Assembly: GCF_001612745.1 (NCBI RefSeq)
Contig: NZ_BDBA01000125.1
Coordinates: forward strand, 1-38,392
DNA length: 38,392 nt
DNA from: Nocardia amamiensis NBRC 102102
GTDB lineage: Bacteria > Actinomycetota > Actinomycetes > Mycobacteriales > Mycobacteriaceae
Reading direction: 5' to 3'
The position numbers and the translations under genes were made by a program. The notes under the pieces were generated by a model that was given only the letters and a program-made list of their open reading frames with translations, was not told the origin of the DNA and did no database searches. Position 1 is the stretch's first letter. Every line of letters starts with the position of its first letter. Shown piece by piece: positions 26,249 through 36,701 of the stretch.

Positions 26249-27047
26249 CTAAGGAATCCCCCAATAAAGCGATGAGAGCTACGAACAGCGCTCTGACTCG
26301 CTTGCGCCGAGAATTGCCAAGAATTGTTACCCCGGCACCCGAGCGGCATCGAGCAGATTTACACAATGTTCGACAGCGCGAGCCGATTATCATCGGAGAT
26401 AATAGAACTCGCTACCAGTTCGGGATTCCCCTTCGAACCCCCGTGCCCCAACCTACCGAGCCCGACTGTAGCAGCCCATCAACACTCTTACAACTGTTAC
26501 AAGCAGTGATTCCAGGAGCATACGACACCGCGTGCCGATGGCCGTGATCCACGATGGCCCTTGGCGCCCAACGGAGCTGACCGCTGAACGCACCGGCGGG
26601 CCGGCTCGCGCACCACCCAGCTCCGGCGTCGCGCAACCACTTCGGTCAATGTTCGACGCGACTGCCATCGCATCCGATTCCAGCCATTGTCAGCCCATTC
26701 GAACGCTGGTAGCGTCACAGCAAGTCCATCGAAAGTGACTGATCAGTTCCCGCGGGGTCGGACCTGCAGGAACACATGGGGATAGCGACATGTTCGCAGA
26801 CTTGCCCGGATCAGAAAGGCGCAGCAATGCTCCCGACGGTTCGGATTCATCTGACGTTTACTCGAGCCATCACCAGAATTGGCCTTCGTAGCGGAGTAAC
26901 TGGACCACTACTGTCCGCCCCGTGATGGCGCGGTTGCTGACAGATTCCCGTGAGTTGCGGGATTCCGTCACGGGGTCCGCACGCGTTGAGCTGCGGCTGT
27001 TTTGGGTGGGAAATCAAATCGCTACTTGATCAGCGAAGGAATTGTCC
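26249..27047. promoter_or_regulatory. Divergent intergenic region between the PKS operon and FAS-I operon
   Basis: About 800 bp without a credible gene; it is noticeably more AT-rich than its flanks, particularly at 26,270-26,520. It must hold the promoters of both divergent operons. Two structures stand out. CTTACAACTGTTACAAG at 26487-26503 has the spacing of the TetR palindrome further left, matching it at 12 of 17 positions. A 7-bp inverted repeat CCCGTGA/TCACGGG lies at 26947-26974. Small open frames within it do not look like proteins. Confidence 0.6.
26947..26974. promoter_or_regulatory. Inverted repeat upstream of FAS-I
   Basis: CCCGTGA (26947-26953) and TCACGGG (26968-26974) are perfect complements separated by 14 bases, ending 74 bases upstream of the FAS-I ATG. 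It could be an operator for an unidentified regulator or a 5'-leader hairpin. No matching repeat was noticed elsewhere in the window. Confidence 0.4.
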
Positions 27048-30000
27048 ATGACCATCGATGAACAATCGTGGCGTGAGCCACGTTCGGATATGGATTCGAC
27101 CAGTGGTGCCCGCGACACGCCGAGCACCGCGCTGGTCGATCGACTCAGGGGTGGCGAAGCATTCGCTCTGGCGTTCGGGGGTCAAGGCGCTCGTTGGCTG
27201 AATCCACTGGCCGAACTGCTCGCTGACACTGATCTCGAGTTCGACGCCGCGGAGTTGGTGGATGAAGCGGCTCGGTTGGTACAGCCGGTCGAGCGCGAGC
27301 TGGCACTCGTGCGTCCGGAGGCCTTCGATCCGTTGCGATGGATCCTCGAGCCGAATCCTTCCTGCGACGCGGTAGCCGCCACCCCGCCGATGTCGTTCCC
27401 TGGCGTACTGCTGGGTCAGCTGACGATGATCCGCGTTCTCTCGCTGCTCGGGCTGGATCCGGGGCACACACCGCCCATGGCACTGATCGGGCACTCGCAA
27501 GGCTTGCTCGGTGCATCGGCATTGGCGAACAACAACACCCGGGATGTCGAGTTGTTGGCGCTCGCGCAGCTACTCGGGGCAGCCGCCGTCCTGGTGGGGC
27601 GCCGGCGGGGCATGGTCGGCTCCGCGACCTATCCCCCGATGGTGTCGGTGGCGGGCGTCGCTCCGGATCGGCTTCGAGCTGTCGTCGATGAATTCGCCGC
27701 GCAGATCGCGGCACCCGACGCACCTGTCGTCTCGGTACGCAATGGCCGCCGTCGTGTTGTGGTCTCAGGCGGAGCCGGGCATCTCGCGCGACTTCGTCGG
27801 CACTGCGAAGAGATCACCCGACAGCAGCGTGGCGAGCGCGATGCACGCACCCGCGGCGGCGCGGTCTTCGCGCCGGTCTTCGAACCGGTCGACGTGCAGG
27901 TCGGATTTCATCATCCGGCACTGGCCGAGGCGATCGACATGGTCGGAAGGTGGGCCGAACAGTGCGGATTGGATGTCGCATTCGCCTGCGAGATGGCCGA
28001 CAAGATTCTGGTCTCGCCCGTCGACTGGGTCGCCGCCGTGGACCGGGTGGTGGACGCCGGCGCCCGCTGGATTCTCGACCTGGGACCAGGCGATCTGTTG
28101 ACCAGGATGACCTCCTCCGTCACCCGAGGCACCGGCGTCGGCATCGTTCCTGCCGCAACGCGCGCCGGCCACCGCAACCTGGTAACACCTGGTGCCGCTT
28201 CTGAACCTACTCCCGCTTGGTCCACGTTCGCGCCGCGGCCGGTGTCGCTACCCGATGGTCGCGTCGTAGTCCAGACAGCGTTCACCGCACTCACCGGGCG
28301 CTCACCGATTCTGTTGGCGGGCATGACTCCCACCACCGTCGATGCCGGAATCGTCGCTGCCGCGGCGAATGCTGGGCACTGGGCCGAACTGGCCGGCGGA
28401 GGACAGGTGACCGAGCAGATCTTCGCAGACCGCGTCGCCGAGTTACGCACCCTGCTCGCCCCAGGCCGTGCCGTACAGTTCAATGCACTACTCCTCGACC
28501 CCTATCTGTGGAAGCTCCAACTCGGCGGCAAACGGCTGGTGCAGCGAGCACGCGCGGCTGGCGCTCCCTTCGACGGCGTAGTCGTCTCGGCCGGAATCCC
28601 CGAACTCGACGCGGCCCTGACATTGATCGAGGAACTGTCCGAGGCCGGGATCGCGCATATCGTGTTCAAACCCGGCACGGTCGAGCAGATCCGCGCGGTC
28701 ATCCGCATCGCCAACGAGGTGCCGCAGCTGCCGGTGATCGTACATATCGAGGGTGGCCGGGCTGGCGGCCACCACTCGTGGGAAGACCTCGATGACCTGC
28801 TGCTGGATACCTATCCCGAATTGAGGTCGCGCCGAAACGTGATCGTGTGTGTCGGCGGCGGTATCGGGACACCTGAGCGCGCCGCCCAGTACCTGACCGG
28901 GCAGTGGTCGGCGGGACACGGGCATCCTGTGATGCCGGTGGACGGCGTGTTGGTGGGAACGGCGGCCATGGCGGCGCTGGAGGCGACGACCTCGCCGCAG
29001 GTAAAGCAGCTACTCGTCGATACACCCGGTACTGCGGATTGGGTTGGCGCCGGCACTGCCACCGGTGGTATGGCCTCGGGCCGAAGTCAATTGGGCGCCG
29101 ACCTTCACGAAATCGACAATTCGGCCTCACGGACCGGCAAGATGCTCGACGAGGTCGCTGGCGATGCCGAGGCAGTCGACCGGCGACGCACCGAAATCAT
29201 TGCCGCGCTGGACCAGACCGCCAAACCGTACTTCGGCGATGCCGCGACGATGACGTATACCGAATGGTTGTGCCGATACGTAGAATTGGCGGTTGGCGCC
29301 GCACCTGCTGCTGGCACAGCCGATTCGATCTGGCTGGACGATACCTGGCGCGACCGCTTCGGCGCCATGCTGGCCCGCGCGCAGGCCCGGCTGGATCCGA
29401 TTGACCGCGGACCCATCCCAGCCCTGTTCGCCAGCACCGAGTTTCTCGAAGACCCGACCAAGGCAATTGACGTCCTACGCAGGGAATATCCGGACGCTGA
29501 CACCGCCCTGCTTCACCCCGCCGATGTGCCGTATTTCGTATCGCTGTGCCGAACACCTGGCAAGCCGGTCAATTTCGTGCCGGTGCTCGACGGTGAAGTC
29601 CGTCGCTGGTGGCGTTCGGACTCGCTATGGCAGGCACACAACCCGCGCTACTCCGCCGACCAAGTGTGCGTCATCCCCGGCCCCGTGTCTGTCGCGGGCA
29701 TCACCCGGGTCGACGAGCCGGTAGGTGCATTGCTCGACCGGTTCGAACAGGCCACCACCGACGCCCTGCTCAGGTCCGGCATCACGCCGATCCCGGTTCC
29801 GGGACGCAGGCACGCGGGTATCGCGGCGGGATCGGTCGATGTCGTGCTTGCGGCACCCGATGTGTGCTGGGCGGGTCGCACCACTCGGAGCCCCGTCGCT
29901 CGCCTCGGTCCGATCGCCGAATGGACCATAGCGGGCAACACTGCGATCCACCCCCCGACCGGCTCCGCTCTGAGAGCTTTGGATACCGACCTGGTCGAGC

Positions 30001-33000
30001 TCGTTGTCCCACTTCGCGGCGCCGAGTCGTTACGAATACGGATCACGGCGCCGCCGGATGCGGTCGACGGCGGTGCGCCGATCATCACCTCCGCCGACGC
30101 TGAAACGGCGATGACAGCACTGGTCGGTGTCGCTGCCGGAGCGCAGCTACCGGAGATTGTCGAGGGCAGTGCAGAACTCATCTTCTCCTATTCTCCCGAC
30201 TTGGCCGCGGATCACACTGGCGTAACCAGCTCGGGCTTGCCCGAGACACTGGAACCGATCCGCCGTGGTGTGCCCGACGTCCTGGTCGGCGCATGCTGGC
30301 CCGCTGTCTTCGCCGTTCTGGCCGCCACCCGCACGCCCGGCGGGCAACGGGTGATCGAGGGCCTGCTCGACCTGGTCCATCTCGACCATCAGGTGCTGCT
30401 GGACGGGAAACTGCCCACCACCCCGGGCGCACTCATGATCCGGGCGGAGGCATCCGATGTCCTCGACACCGATCTCGGCAGGGTAGTCGAAGTACGAGTC
30501 GCCATCGGCGACACATCCAGCTCGTCGACCGTAGCGAGTTTGGTGGAGCGCTTCGTGATTCGCGGACGAACCGGCGACGTCGAGGCGTCGGAACCGCCAC
30601 GCGCAGGCGGTTCGGATATCGCGTCCGCCACCGATACCCCACGGAAGCGAATACGCGATCTGACCATGACGGCACCGTCGAGCATGGACGCCTTCGCCGG
30701 GGTCTCCGGTGACCACAACCCGATCCACACCTGTGCTGCCGCAGCGTTGCTCGCCGGCCTCGACGGTCCTGTCGTGCACGGCATGTGGCTGTCGGCCGCC
30801 GTGCAGCAAGCGGTGTCCGCGTCGGATCCGGCCGCACCTACATCGGCACGGGCGATCACCGCCTGGACCGCGCGGTTCCTCGCCATGGTGCGGCCCGGTG
30901 ATCGGGTCGACGTGCATATCGACCGCGTCGGTATCCACCGGGGCGCCGAACTCGTCGAGATCTCCTGCCGGGTCGGCACCGACCTGGTGATGATCGCCAC
31001 CGGACAGATCGCAGCGCCGAGGACGATCTACGCTTTTCCCGGTCAAGGAATCCAGCGCACCGGCATGGGCCTGGACGCCCGCGATCGTTCCAAAGCCGCC
31101 AAGCAGGTCTGGGACCGTGCGGATAAGCACACCCGCGACGCACTGGGCTTCTCCATTCTGGCCGTGGTCCGCGACAACCCCACCTACCTACGAGTTCGCG
31201 GTGTCGACCATCGGCATCCGGACGGAGTTCTGCATCTGACACAGTTCACTCAGGTCGCGATGGCAACGCTCGGCGTCGCGCAGATCGCCGAGTTGCGCGA
31301 GTCGGGAGCATTCGTCGAGGAAGCATTGCTGGCCGGCCATTCGGTCGGTGAGTACAACGCGCTGGCCGCCATCTCAGCAGCTATCTCGCTGGAATCGTTG
31401 TTGGATATCGTGTTTCAACGCGGTGCCGCGATGCACGGATTGGTGCCACGCAATGCCGAAGGGCGCAGCAACTATCGCATGGCGGCGATACGTCCGTCGC
31501 AGATCGGGTTGCCCGACGACGAGGTCATCGATTTCATCGAGTCCATCAGTGCGCGCACAGGCGAATTCCTCGAGGTGGTGAACCTCAATCTGCGCGGCTC
31601 GCAGTACGCCATCGCCGGCACCGTGGATGGACTAACGGCGTTGGAGGCCGAAATCAACGGCCGCCGAGCGGAATTCGGCGGCAAGCGAGCCTTCATCCTG
31701 ATCCCGGGCGTAGATGTGCCGTTTCATTCGAGTGTGCTGCGCACGGGAGTGCCCGAGTTCCGGCGTCGGCTCGAGGAGCTGATACCCAAGGATCTGCATC
31801 CGGAAGTACTGGTGGGACGTTATATCCCGAACCTGGTGCCCAGGTTGTTCTCGCTGGAACGGACGTTCCTCCAGGAGATCGCCGACCTCGTCCCGTCCGG
31901 CCCGTTGACCACAGTGCTCGCCGACTATGACCATTGGATCGAGCGGCCCGCCGAGTTGTGCCGGATCGTGCTCATCGAATTGCTCGCTTGGCAATTCGCC
32001 AGTCCGGTTCGCTGGATCGAGACGCAGGATCTGCTGTTCGCCGATCCGATGCACGGCGGACTGGGTGTCGAACGTTTCGTCGAGGTAGGTTTGGCCGCTA
32101 CCCCGACGCTGGCGAACCTGGCAAGCCAGACGTTGAAGCTGGCTGATTTCCAGGGTGCCGCCGTAGACGTGCTCAATCTCGAGCGTGACGCGGCGATTGT
32201 CTGTGGCACCAACCTCGATCCGGAATCGGTCCCGGAGGAATACGTCACCGAGGAGACCCCTGTCGCACCGCCAGCCGCTGCGACGGTGGCAAGTCCGGCG
32301 CCGAACCGCACGCCCGACGATATCGCGTTCACTGCCGCGGATGCCACGGCGATGCTCATCGCGTTGTGGACCAAACTGCGGCTCGACCAAATCCGTCCCA
32401 CCGACACCATCGAGGAGCTGTGCGACGGGGTGTCTTCACGACGAAATCAACTGCTCGTCGACTTGGCCGCCGAGCTCTCGCTCGGTGCAATCGACGGTGC
32501 CGCCGAGGCGGATATGACCACGTTGGGCGGCACAGTGCGCAAACTCGCACGCACCTATCGGCCATTCGGCTCGGTACTGTCGGATGCCACGGCCGACCAT
32601 CTACGCAAGGTGCTCGGCCCGTCTGGCAAGCGCCCGCCGGCCATCGCCGATCGGGTCCGTACGGTGTGGCAGCTGGGCGCGGGTTGGGCGTCGCATGTGA
32701 CCGCGGAGGTGGTGCTCGGGACCCGTGATGGCATCAGCATGCGCGGCGGCGACCTCGGCGAGCTATTGCCCGCCGCACCGATCGACGCAGCCGGGGTGGA
32801 TACGGCCATCGATGCCTCCGTACAGCGCGTCGCAGCACGGTACGGCGTCGCAGTAGTCCCGCCATCGACGGCAGAAGACCCGTCCGGCACAGTCGATTCC
32901 GTCGCGCTGCGTGAGCTCGACCAGCGCTTGACGGGGCCCGACGGTGTACTCGCATCGGCCGCGCGGCACATCCTCGACGACCTCGGATTGGACGAGCAAC

Positions 33001-36000
33001 CACAGCCAGCGGAAGCCCCGGATTCGTCTCTGATCGAGCTGGTGTCGGCGGAGTTGGGCTCGGACTGGCCGCGTATGGTCGCCCCCGCATTCGACGCCGA
33101 ACGCGCCGTCTTGATCGACGATCGGTGGGCGAGTGCACGCGAGGATCTGGCTCGGCTGTGGCTCGACCCGGATTCGTTGCAGCGCGCCATTTTCGCCGAC
33201 GCGGGCGCTGCCGTAGCCGCACAGGCACGGTGGTGGCAGCAGCGGGCCGAGCGGCAAGGACGGCGCGACCTCGCGCTGCGATACCGCGAGATCGCCGAGG
33301 ACGCGGCGCATCCCAAGGATGGCGGAGAGTGGGCAGACGACGTTGCCGTCGTTACCGGTGCGAGCAAGGACTCGATCGCGGCTGCGATCACCGGCAAGCT
33401 GCTCGGCGGCGGTGCGACGGTTTTCGTCACCACCTCTCGTTTGGACGACGAGCGCCTGGCCTTCTATCGAAACCTGTACCGCGACAGCGCCCGTCCCGGA
33501 GCGGCTCTTTGGGTGGTGCCGACAAATCTGGCGTCCTATCGCGATATCGACGCGCTCATCGAGTGGATCGGTACCGACCATGTCGAGACGGTCGCCGGCG
33601 TCAACACGCTGATCCGCGCAGCTGTCACTCCGACGCTGCTGTTTCCCTTCGCGGCACCGCGCGTTCGCGGCGAACTCGCCGACGCGGGTGCGCGCGCCGA
33701 GCTGGACATGCGTGTGCTGCTGTGGTCGATCGAGCGGTTGATCGGCGGGCTGTCGAACCTGGTACAGAGACGCGATAGCGACACGACATTACACGTGGTG
33801 CTTCCCGGTTCACCCAATCGCGGCCTGTTCGGCGGCGACGGCGCCTACGGCGAGTCGAAGGCAGCCTTGGATGCGATCGTGGCCAAATGGAAGGCCGAAC
33901 GCAGCTGGGCCGACCGGGTCACTCTGGTGCACGCACTGATCGGTTGGGTTCGTGGCACAGGTCTGATGGCGCACAACGATCCACTCGTGGATGCCGTGGA
34001 GCAGGCCGGAGTGCGCACCTGGTCATCCAGCGAGATGGCCGATGAACTATTGAAATGGGCGGGCGCGCGGGCGCGCGACTACACCGACAACCGTCCGATC
34101 ACAGTCGATCTGACCGGCGGCCTCGCCGAAGCGAAACTCGATCTTCCGACCCTGAGCGTCCAGCTGTCCTCGACTACACCAGAACCCGATGGCGAATCGG
34201 CCCTGCCGACCATCGACGCCCTGCCACTGCCTCCCACGATTGCCGCCACACCGCCCACCCCGGAGTGGGGCGAGGTTGCTGTCGCGCCGTCCGACCTTGT
34301 CGTCATCGTCGGAGCAGGCGAACTCGGACCCTACGGTTCCGCACGTACCCGCTTCGATATGGAAGTCAACGAACGACTTTCCGCAGCCGGGGTCGTAGAA
34401 CTCGCCTGGACCACTGGCCTGATCACGTGGGAGAACGATCCGGAACCCGGTTGGTACGACGCCGCTTCCGGCGACTTTGTGCCGGAGGCCGAGATCGCGG
34501 AACGCTACCACGACGCGGTTCTGGCACGCTGCGGTATCCGCCGCTTCGGCGATGACGGTGCAATGGTCGACAATACTGCCCTGCTGCTGGTGTCGGTATT
34601 TCTGGACCAGGATCTGAGTTTCGTCGTCGGATCCGAAGCGGATGCGCGTGCATTCGCCGCCGCCGATCCCGAGCACACGGTCATAGGCCCGTGCCAGGGA
34701 AGCACCGATTGGCGCATAATACGCAAAGCGGGCAGCGAGATTCGGGTACCGCGCACCATGTCGCTCAGCCGTACAGTGGGTGGGCAGATTCCCACCGGTT
34801 TCGACCCCAGACGCTGGGGCATCTCGGCGGAAATGGCCGACTCGGTGGACCGGGTGGCATTGTGGAACGTCGTCGCCACGGTGGACGCATTCCTGTCTTC
34901 TGGCTTCACACCAGCCGAACTCCTGCGTTGGGTACACCCCGGTCTGGTCGCCAATTCGCAAGGCACGGGCATGGGCGGGATGAGCGCGATGCGCTCGCTG
35001 TATATCGACACCCTGCTAGGCGAATCCCGCGCCAATGACATCCTGCAGGAGGCATTACCGAATGTCGTTGCCGCGCACGTGGTCCAGTCCTACATCGGGA
35101 GTTACGGTCCCATGGTGCACCCGGTCGCCGCCTGTGCCACCGCGGCAATCTCCGTCGAAGAGGGCCTCGACAAAATTCGCGTCGGTAAAGCCGAATTCGT
35201 GGTAGCCGGCGGCTTCGACGACCTCGGCATCGAGGGGATCGTCGGATTCGGCGATATGTCGGCAACCGCCGACTCGGCGACAATGGCGGCCAAGGGTATC
35301 GCCGACCGCCGATTCTCCCGGGCCAATGACCGGCGCCGCTCTGGATTCGTCGAATCACAGGGTGGCGGCACGATTCTGCTGGCACGTGGTGATATCGCGT
35401 TGAAGATGGGCCTACCGGTGTTGGGGGTCGTCGGTTGGGCGCAGTCGTTCGGTGATGGTGTGCAGACCTCGATTCCGGCGCCGGGCCTCGGCGCGCTCGG
35501 CGCGGGCCGGGGCGGGACGGACTCGCGACTCGCGGTGGCGCTGCGCGCACTCGGCGTCACCCCGGACGATATAGCAGTCATCTCCAAGCACGACACATCC
35601 ACGGCAGCAAACGATCCGAACGAGTCCGAACTGCACGAGCGACTCGCCACAGCTCTCGGACGGTCCCCCGGCGCTCCGATGTTCGTCGTCTCACAGAAGT
35701 CGCTCACCGGGCACGCGAAGGGTGGTGCCGCCGCTTTCCAGCTGATCGGTCTGTGCCAGGTGCTCACCCACGGCATAGTGCCGCCCAACCGCAGCCTGGA
35801 CTGTGTAGACGAGGCGATGCAGCGGTACTCCCGGCTGGTATGGCCGCGTGAACCGCTCCGCTTCGGAGCGGGGTTCCCGCTCAAGGCCGGCCTGGTAACG
35901 TCGCTCGGCTTCGGTCATGTCTCCGGGCTCATCGCGTTGGTGCATCCCGAGGTATTCGTCCGCTCGATCGATCCGGAGCAGCGGGCCGAGTACTTGCGGC

Positions 36001-36218
36001 GTGCGAGTGAGCGGGCAGCGCTGGGCAGGCAACGCCTTGTTCAGACGATGTGCGGCGGCAACGCGCCCTTCAAACGACTCACCGATCGCAGGCTTGGCGC
36101 TGAGGACACGGAGATTCGCGAGCGCGAGGCCGAGCTGCTGCTCTCCGATACCGCCTCCCTGGGTGACGACAACATCTACTCGATCCGGAAGCAGGGGAAC
36201 AGTGCCGGGAACGATTGA
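27048..36218 (+). CDS. Type I fatty acid synthase (single-chain bacterial FAS-I)
   Basis: 3056 residues; ATG 27048 is chosen because GAAGGA (27034-27039) is 8 bases away, whereas the in-frame TTG 27042 is too close. The domain order is that of mycobacterial FAS-I. AT (FAFGGQGARW, GHSQG near 148) comes first. ER follows (GMTPTTVDAGIVAAAANAGH, IVHIEGGRAGGHHSWED; 420-690). The MaoC-type dehydratase (AFAGVSGDHNPIHTC, about 1220) comes next. The malonyl/palmitoyl transferase has FPGQGIQRTGMG and GHSVGEY, about 1430. ACP has LCDGVSSRRNQ, about 1795, as the phosphopantetheine Ser. KR has VVTGASKDSIAAAITGKLLG and GAYGESK. KS has ACATAAI with Cys near 2695, KHDTSTAANDPNE and GHAKGGAAAF. All active-site motifs look intact. 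It makes acyl-CoAs from acetyl- and malonyl-CoA. No acpS follows, unlike the usual housekeeping fas locus; an SRPBCC gene overlaps its end and a PKS operon diverges from it. A dedicated acyl-chain source for that pathway is inferred. Confidence 0.95.
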   Translation: MTIDEQSWREPRSDMDSTSGARDTPSTALVDRLRGGEAFALAFGGQGARWLNPLAELLADTDLEFDAAELVDEAARLVQPVERELALVRPEAFDPLRWILEPNPSCDAVAATPPMSFPGVLLGQLTMIRVLSLLGLDPGHTPPMALIGHSQGLLGASALANNNTRDVELLALAQLLGAAAVLVGRRRGMVGSATYPPMVSVAGVAPDRLRAVVDEFAAQIAAPDAPVVSVRNGRRRVVVSGGAGHLARLRRHCEEITRQQRGERDARTRGGAVFAPVFEPVDVQVGFHHPALAEAIDMVGRWAEQCGLDVAFACEMADKILVSPVDWVAAVDRVVDAGARWILDLGPGDLLTRMTSSVTRGTGVGIVPAATRAGHRNLVTPGAASEPTPAWSTFAPRPVSLPDGRVVVQTAFTALTGRSPILLAGMTPTTVDAGIVAAAANAGHWAELAGGGQVTEQIFADRVAELRTLLAPGRAVQFNALLLDPYLWKLQLGGKRLVQRARAAGAPFDGVVVSAGIPELDAALTLIEELSEAGIAHIVFKPGTVEQIRAVIRIANEVPQLPVIVHIEGGRAGGHHSWEDLDDLLLDTYPELRSRRNVIVCVGGGIGTPERAAQYLTGQWSAGHGHPVMPVDGVLVGTAAMAALEATTSPQVKQLLVDTPGTADWVGAGTATGGMASGRSQLGADLHEIDNSASRTGKMLDEVAGDAEAVDRRRTEIIAALDQTAKPYFGDAATMTYTEWLCRYVELAVGAAPAAGTADSIWLDDTWRDRFGAMLARAQARLDPIDRGPIPALFASTEFLEDPTKAIDVLRREYPDADTALLHPADVPYFVSLCRTPGKPVNFVPVLDGEVRRWWRSDSLWQAHNPRYSADQVCVIPGPVSVAGITRVDEPVGALLDRFEQATTDALLRSGITPIPVPGRRHAGIAAGSVDVVLAAPDVCWAGRTTRSPVARLGPIAEWTIAGNTAIHPPTGSALRALDTDLVELVVPLRGAESLRIRITAPPDAVDGGAPIITSADAETAMTALVGVAAGAQLPEIVEGSAELIFSYSPDLAADHTGVTSSGLPETLEPIRRGVPDVLVGACWPAVFAVLAATRTPGGQRVIEGLLDLVHLDHQVLLDGKLPTTPGALMIRAEASDVLDTDLGRVVEVRVAIGDTSSSSTVASLVERFVIRGRTGDVEASEPPRAGGSDIASATDTPRKRIRDLTMTAPSSMDAFAGVSGDHNPIHTCAAAALLAGLDGPVVHGMWLSAAVQQAVSASDPAAPTSARAITAWTARFLAMVRPGDRVDVHIDRVGIHRGAELVEISCRVGTDLVMIATGQIAAPRTIYAFPGQGIQRTGMGLDARDRSKAAKQVWDRADKHTRDALGFSILAVVRDNPTYLRVRGVDHRHPDGVLHLTQFTQVAMATLGVAQIAELRESGAFVEEALLAGHSVGEYNALAAISAAISLESLLDIVFQRGAAMHGLVPRNAEGRSNYRMAAIRPSQIGLPDDEVIDFIESISARTGEFLEVVNLNLRGSQYAIAGTVDGLTALEAEINGRRAEFGGKRAFILIPGVDVPFHSSVLRTGVPEFRRRLEELIPKDLHPEVLVGRYIPNLVPRLFSLERTFLQEIADLVPSGPLTTVLADYDHWIERPAELCRIVLIELLAWQFASPVRWIETQDLLFADPMHGGLGVERFVEVGLAATPTLANLASQTLKLADFQGAAVDVLNLERDAAIVCGTNLDPESVPEEYVTEETPVAPPAAATVASPAPNRTPDDIAFTAADATAMLIALWTKLRLDQIRPTDTIEELCDGVSSRRNQLLVDLAAELSLGAIDGAAEADMTTLGGTVRKLARTYRPFGSVLSDATADHLRKVLGPSGKRPPAIADRVRTVWQLGAGWASHVTAEVVLGTRDGISMRGGDLGELLPAAPIDAAGVDTAIDASVQRVAARYGVAVVPPSTAEDPSGTVDSVALRELDQRLTGPDGVLASAARHILDDLGLDEQPQPAEAPDSSLIELVSAELGSDWPRMVAPAFDAERAVLIDDRWASAREDLARLWLDPDSLQRAIFADAGAAVAAQARWWQQRAERQGRRDLALRYREIAEDAAHPKDGGEWADDVAVVTGASKDSIAAAITGKLLGGGATVFVTTSRLDDERLAFYRNLYRDSARPGAALWVVPTNLASYRDIDALIEWIGTDHVETVAGVNTLIRAAVTPTLLFPFAAPRVRGELADAGARAELDMRVLLWSIERLIGGLSNLVQRRDSDTTLHVVLPGSPNRGLFGGDGAYGESKAALDAIVAKWKAERSWADRVTLVHALIGWVRGTGLMAHNDPLVDAVEQAGVRTWSSSEMADELLKWAGARARDYTDNRPITVDLTGGLAEAKLDLPTLSVQLSSTTPEPDGESALPTIDALPLPPTIAATPPTPEWGEVAVAPSDLVVIVGAGELGPYGSARTRFDMEVNERLSAAGVVELAWTTGLITWENDPEPGWYDAASGDFVPEAEIAERYHDAVLARCGIRRFGDDGAMVDNTALLLVSVFLDQDLSFVVGSEADARAFAAADPEHTVIGPCQGSTDWRIIRKAGSEIRVPRTMSLSRTVGGQIPTGFDPRRWGISAEMADSVDRVALWNVVATVDAFLSSGFTPAELLRWVHPGLVANSQGTGMGGMSAMRSLYIDTLLGESRANDILQEALPNVVAAHVVQSYIGSYGPMVHPVAACATAAISVEEGLDKIRVGKAEFVVAGGFDDLGIEGIVGFGDMSATADSATMAAKGIADRRFSRANDRRRSGFVESQGGGTILLARGDIALKMGLPVLGVVGWAQSFGDGVQTSIPAPGLGALGAGRGGTDSRLAVALRALGVTPDDIAVISKHDTSTAANDPNESELHERLATALGRSPGAPMFVVSQKSLTGHAKGGAAAFQLIGLCQVLTHGIVPPNRSLDCVDEAMQRYSRLVWPREPLRFGAGFPLKAGLVTSLGFGHVSGLIALVHPEVFVRSIDPEQRAEYLRRASERAALGRQRLVQTMCGGNAPFKRLTDRRLGAEDTEIREREAELLLSDTASLGDDNIYSIRKQGNSAGND

Positions 36219-36675
36219 ACGACGCGGAGAAATCGCCGCTCCGCTCGATTTCACTTTCGGATTCGTCGCCGATTATCGCAACGTTCCGAGATGGATGTTC
36301 GGCGTCTCAGAATTCCAGCCGTGCGGCGCCCAAACCTCCGGTGCTGGTAGCATTTTCGCTACATCATTTTCCAATGGCGCGACCTCGGTCACGGTCGAAC
36401 TGACCGCTGTCGAATGGCACGACGGCGAGTTGATTGCGCTGAAATCCAAGCAAAAGCCATATGTGAGTGCCCGTTTCGCGTTCGAATCCGCAAGCGCCGA
36501 GACGACGCTGGTGCGGGTACGGATCGACTATCCGATCGCACCAGGGCTGACTGGTCGCCTGCTGGGCAGGATCAACGAGATGATCGTCGCCCAAGCCATT
36601 CGACATGTCGAGACAAGTCTTCGCCGTGAAGTGACGGCGGCATTTCTTGCAAGCGGCTCCGACAAATCCTTGTAA
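36202..36675 (+). CDS. SRPBCC (START/polyketide-cyclase-like) protein
   Basis: 157 residues from GTG 36202 (AGGGGA just upstream), overlapping the FAS-I stop by 17 bases, so translation is probably coupled. The N-terminus GTIERRGEIAAPLDFTFGFV, ADYRNVPRWM is the usual beta-1 and alpha-1/2 entry of the SRPBCC helix-grip fold. The family's long C-terminal helix is also present (INEMIVAQAIRHVETSLRRE). These proteins bind hydrophobic ligands; some cyclise or dehydrate polyketides. No catalytic residue set can be assigned, so lipid carrier, cyclase or coenzyme-handling roles are all possible. Confidence 0.8.
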   Translation: MPGTIERRGEIAAPLDFTFGFVADYRNVPRWMFGVSEFQPCGAQTSGAGSIFATSFSNGATSVTVELTAVEWHDGELIALKSKQKPYVSARFAFESASAETTLVRVRIDYPIAPGLTGRLLGRINEMIVAQAIRHVETSLRREVTAAFLASGSDKSL

Positions 36676-36701
36676 TCCCAACACTCAGAGGAACTATCCA
36701 G

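Noticed and set aside
26529..26750. Small open frames in the PKS/FAS-I intergenic region
   Set aside because: Short, without ribosome-binding sites, and overlapping in several frames; composition not coding.
30147..31130. A 327-codon minus-strand open frame inside FAS-I
   Set aside because: Complementary-strand shadow of high-GC coding sequence over the FAS-I dehydratase region; composition not protein-like.
34047..34961. A 304-codon minus-strand open frame inside FAS-I
   Set aside because: Shadow of the KR-KS linker coding; no ribosome-binding site or recognisable motif.
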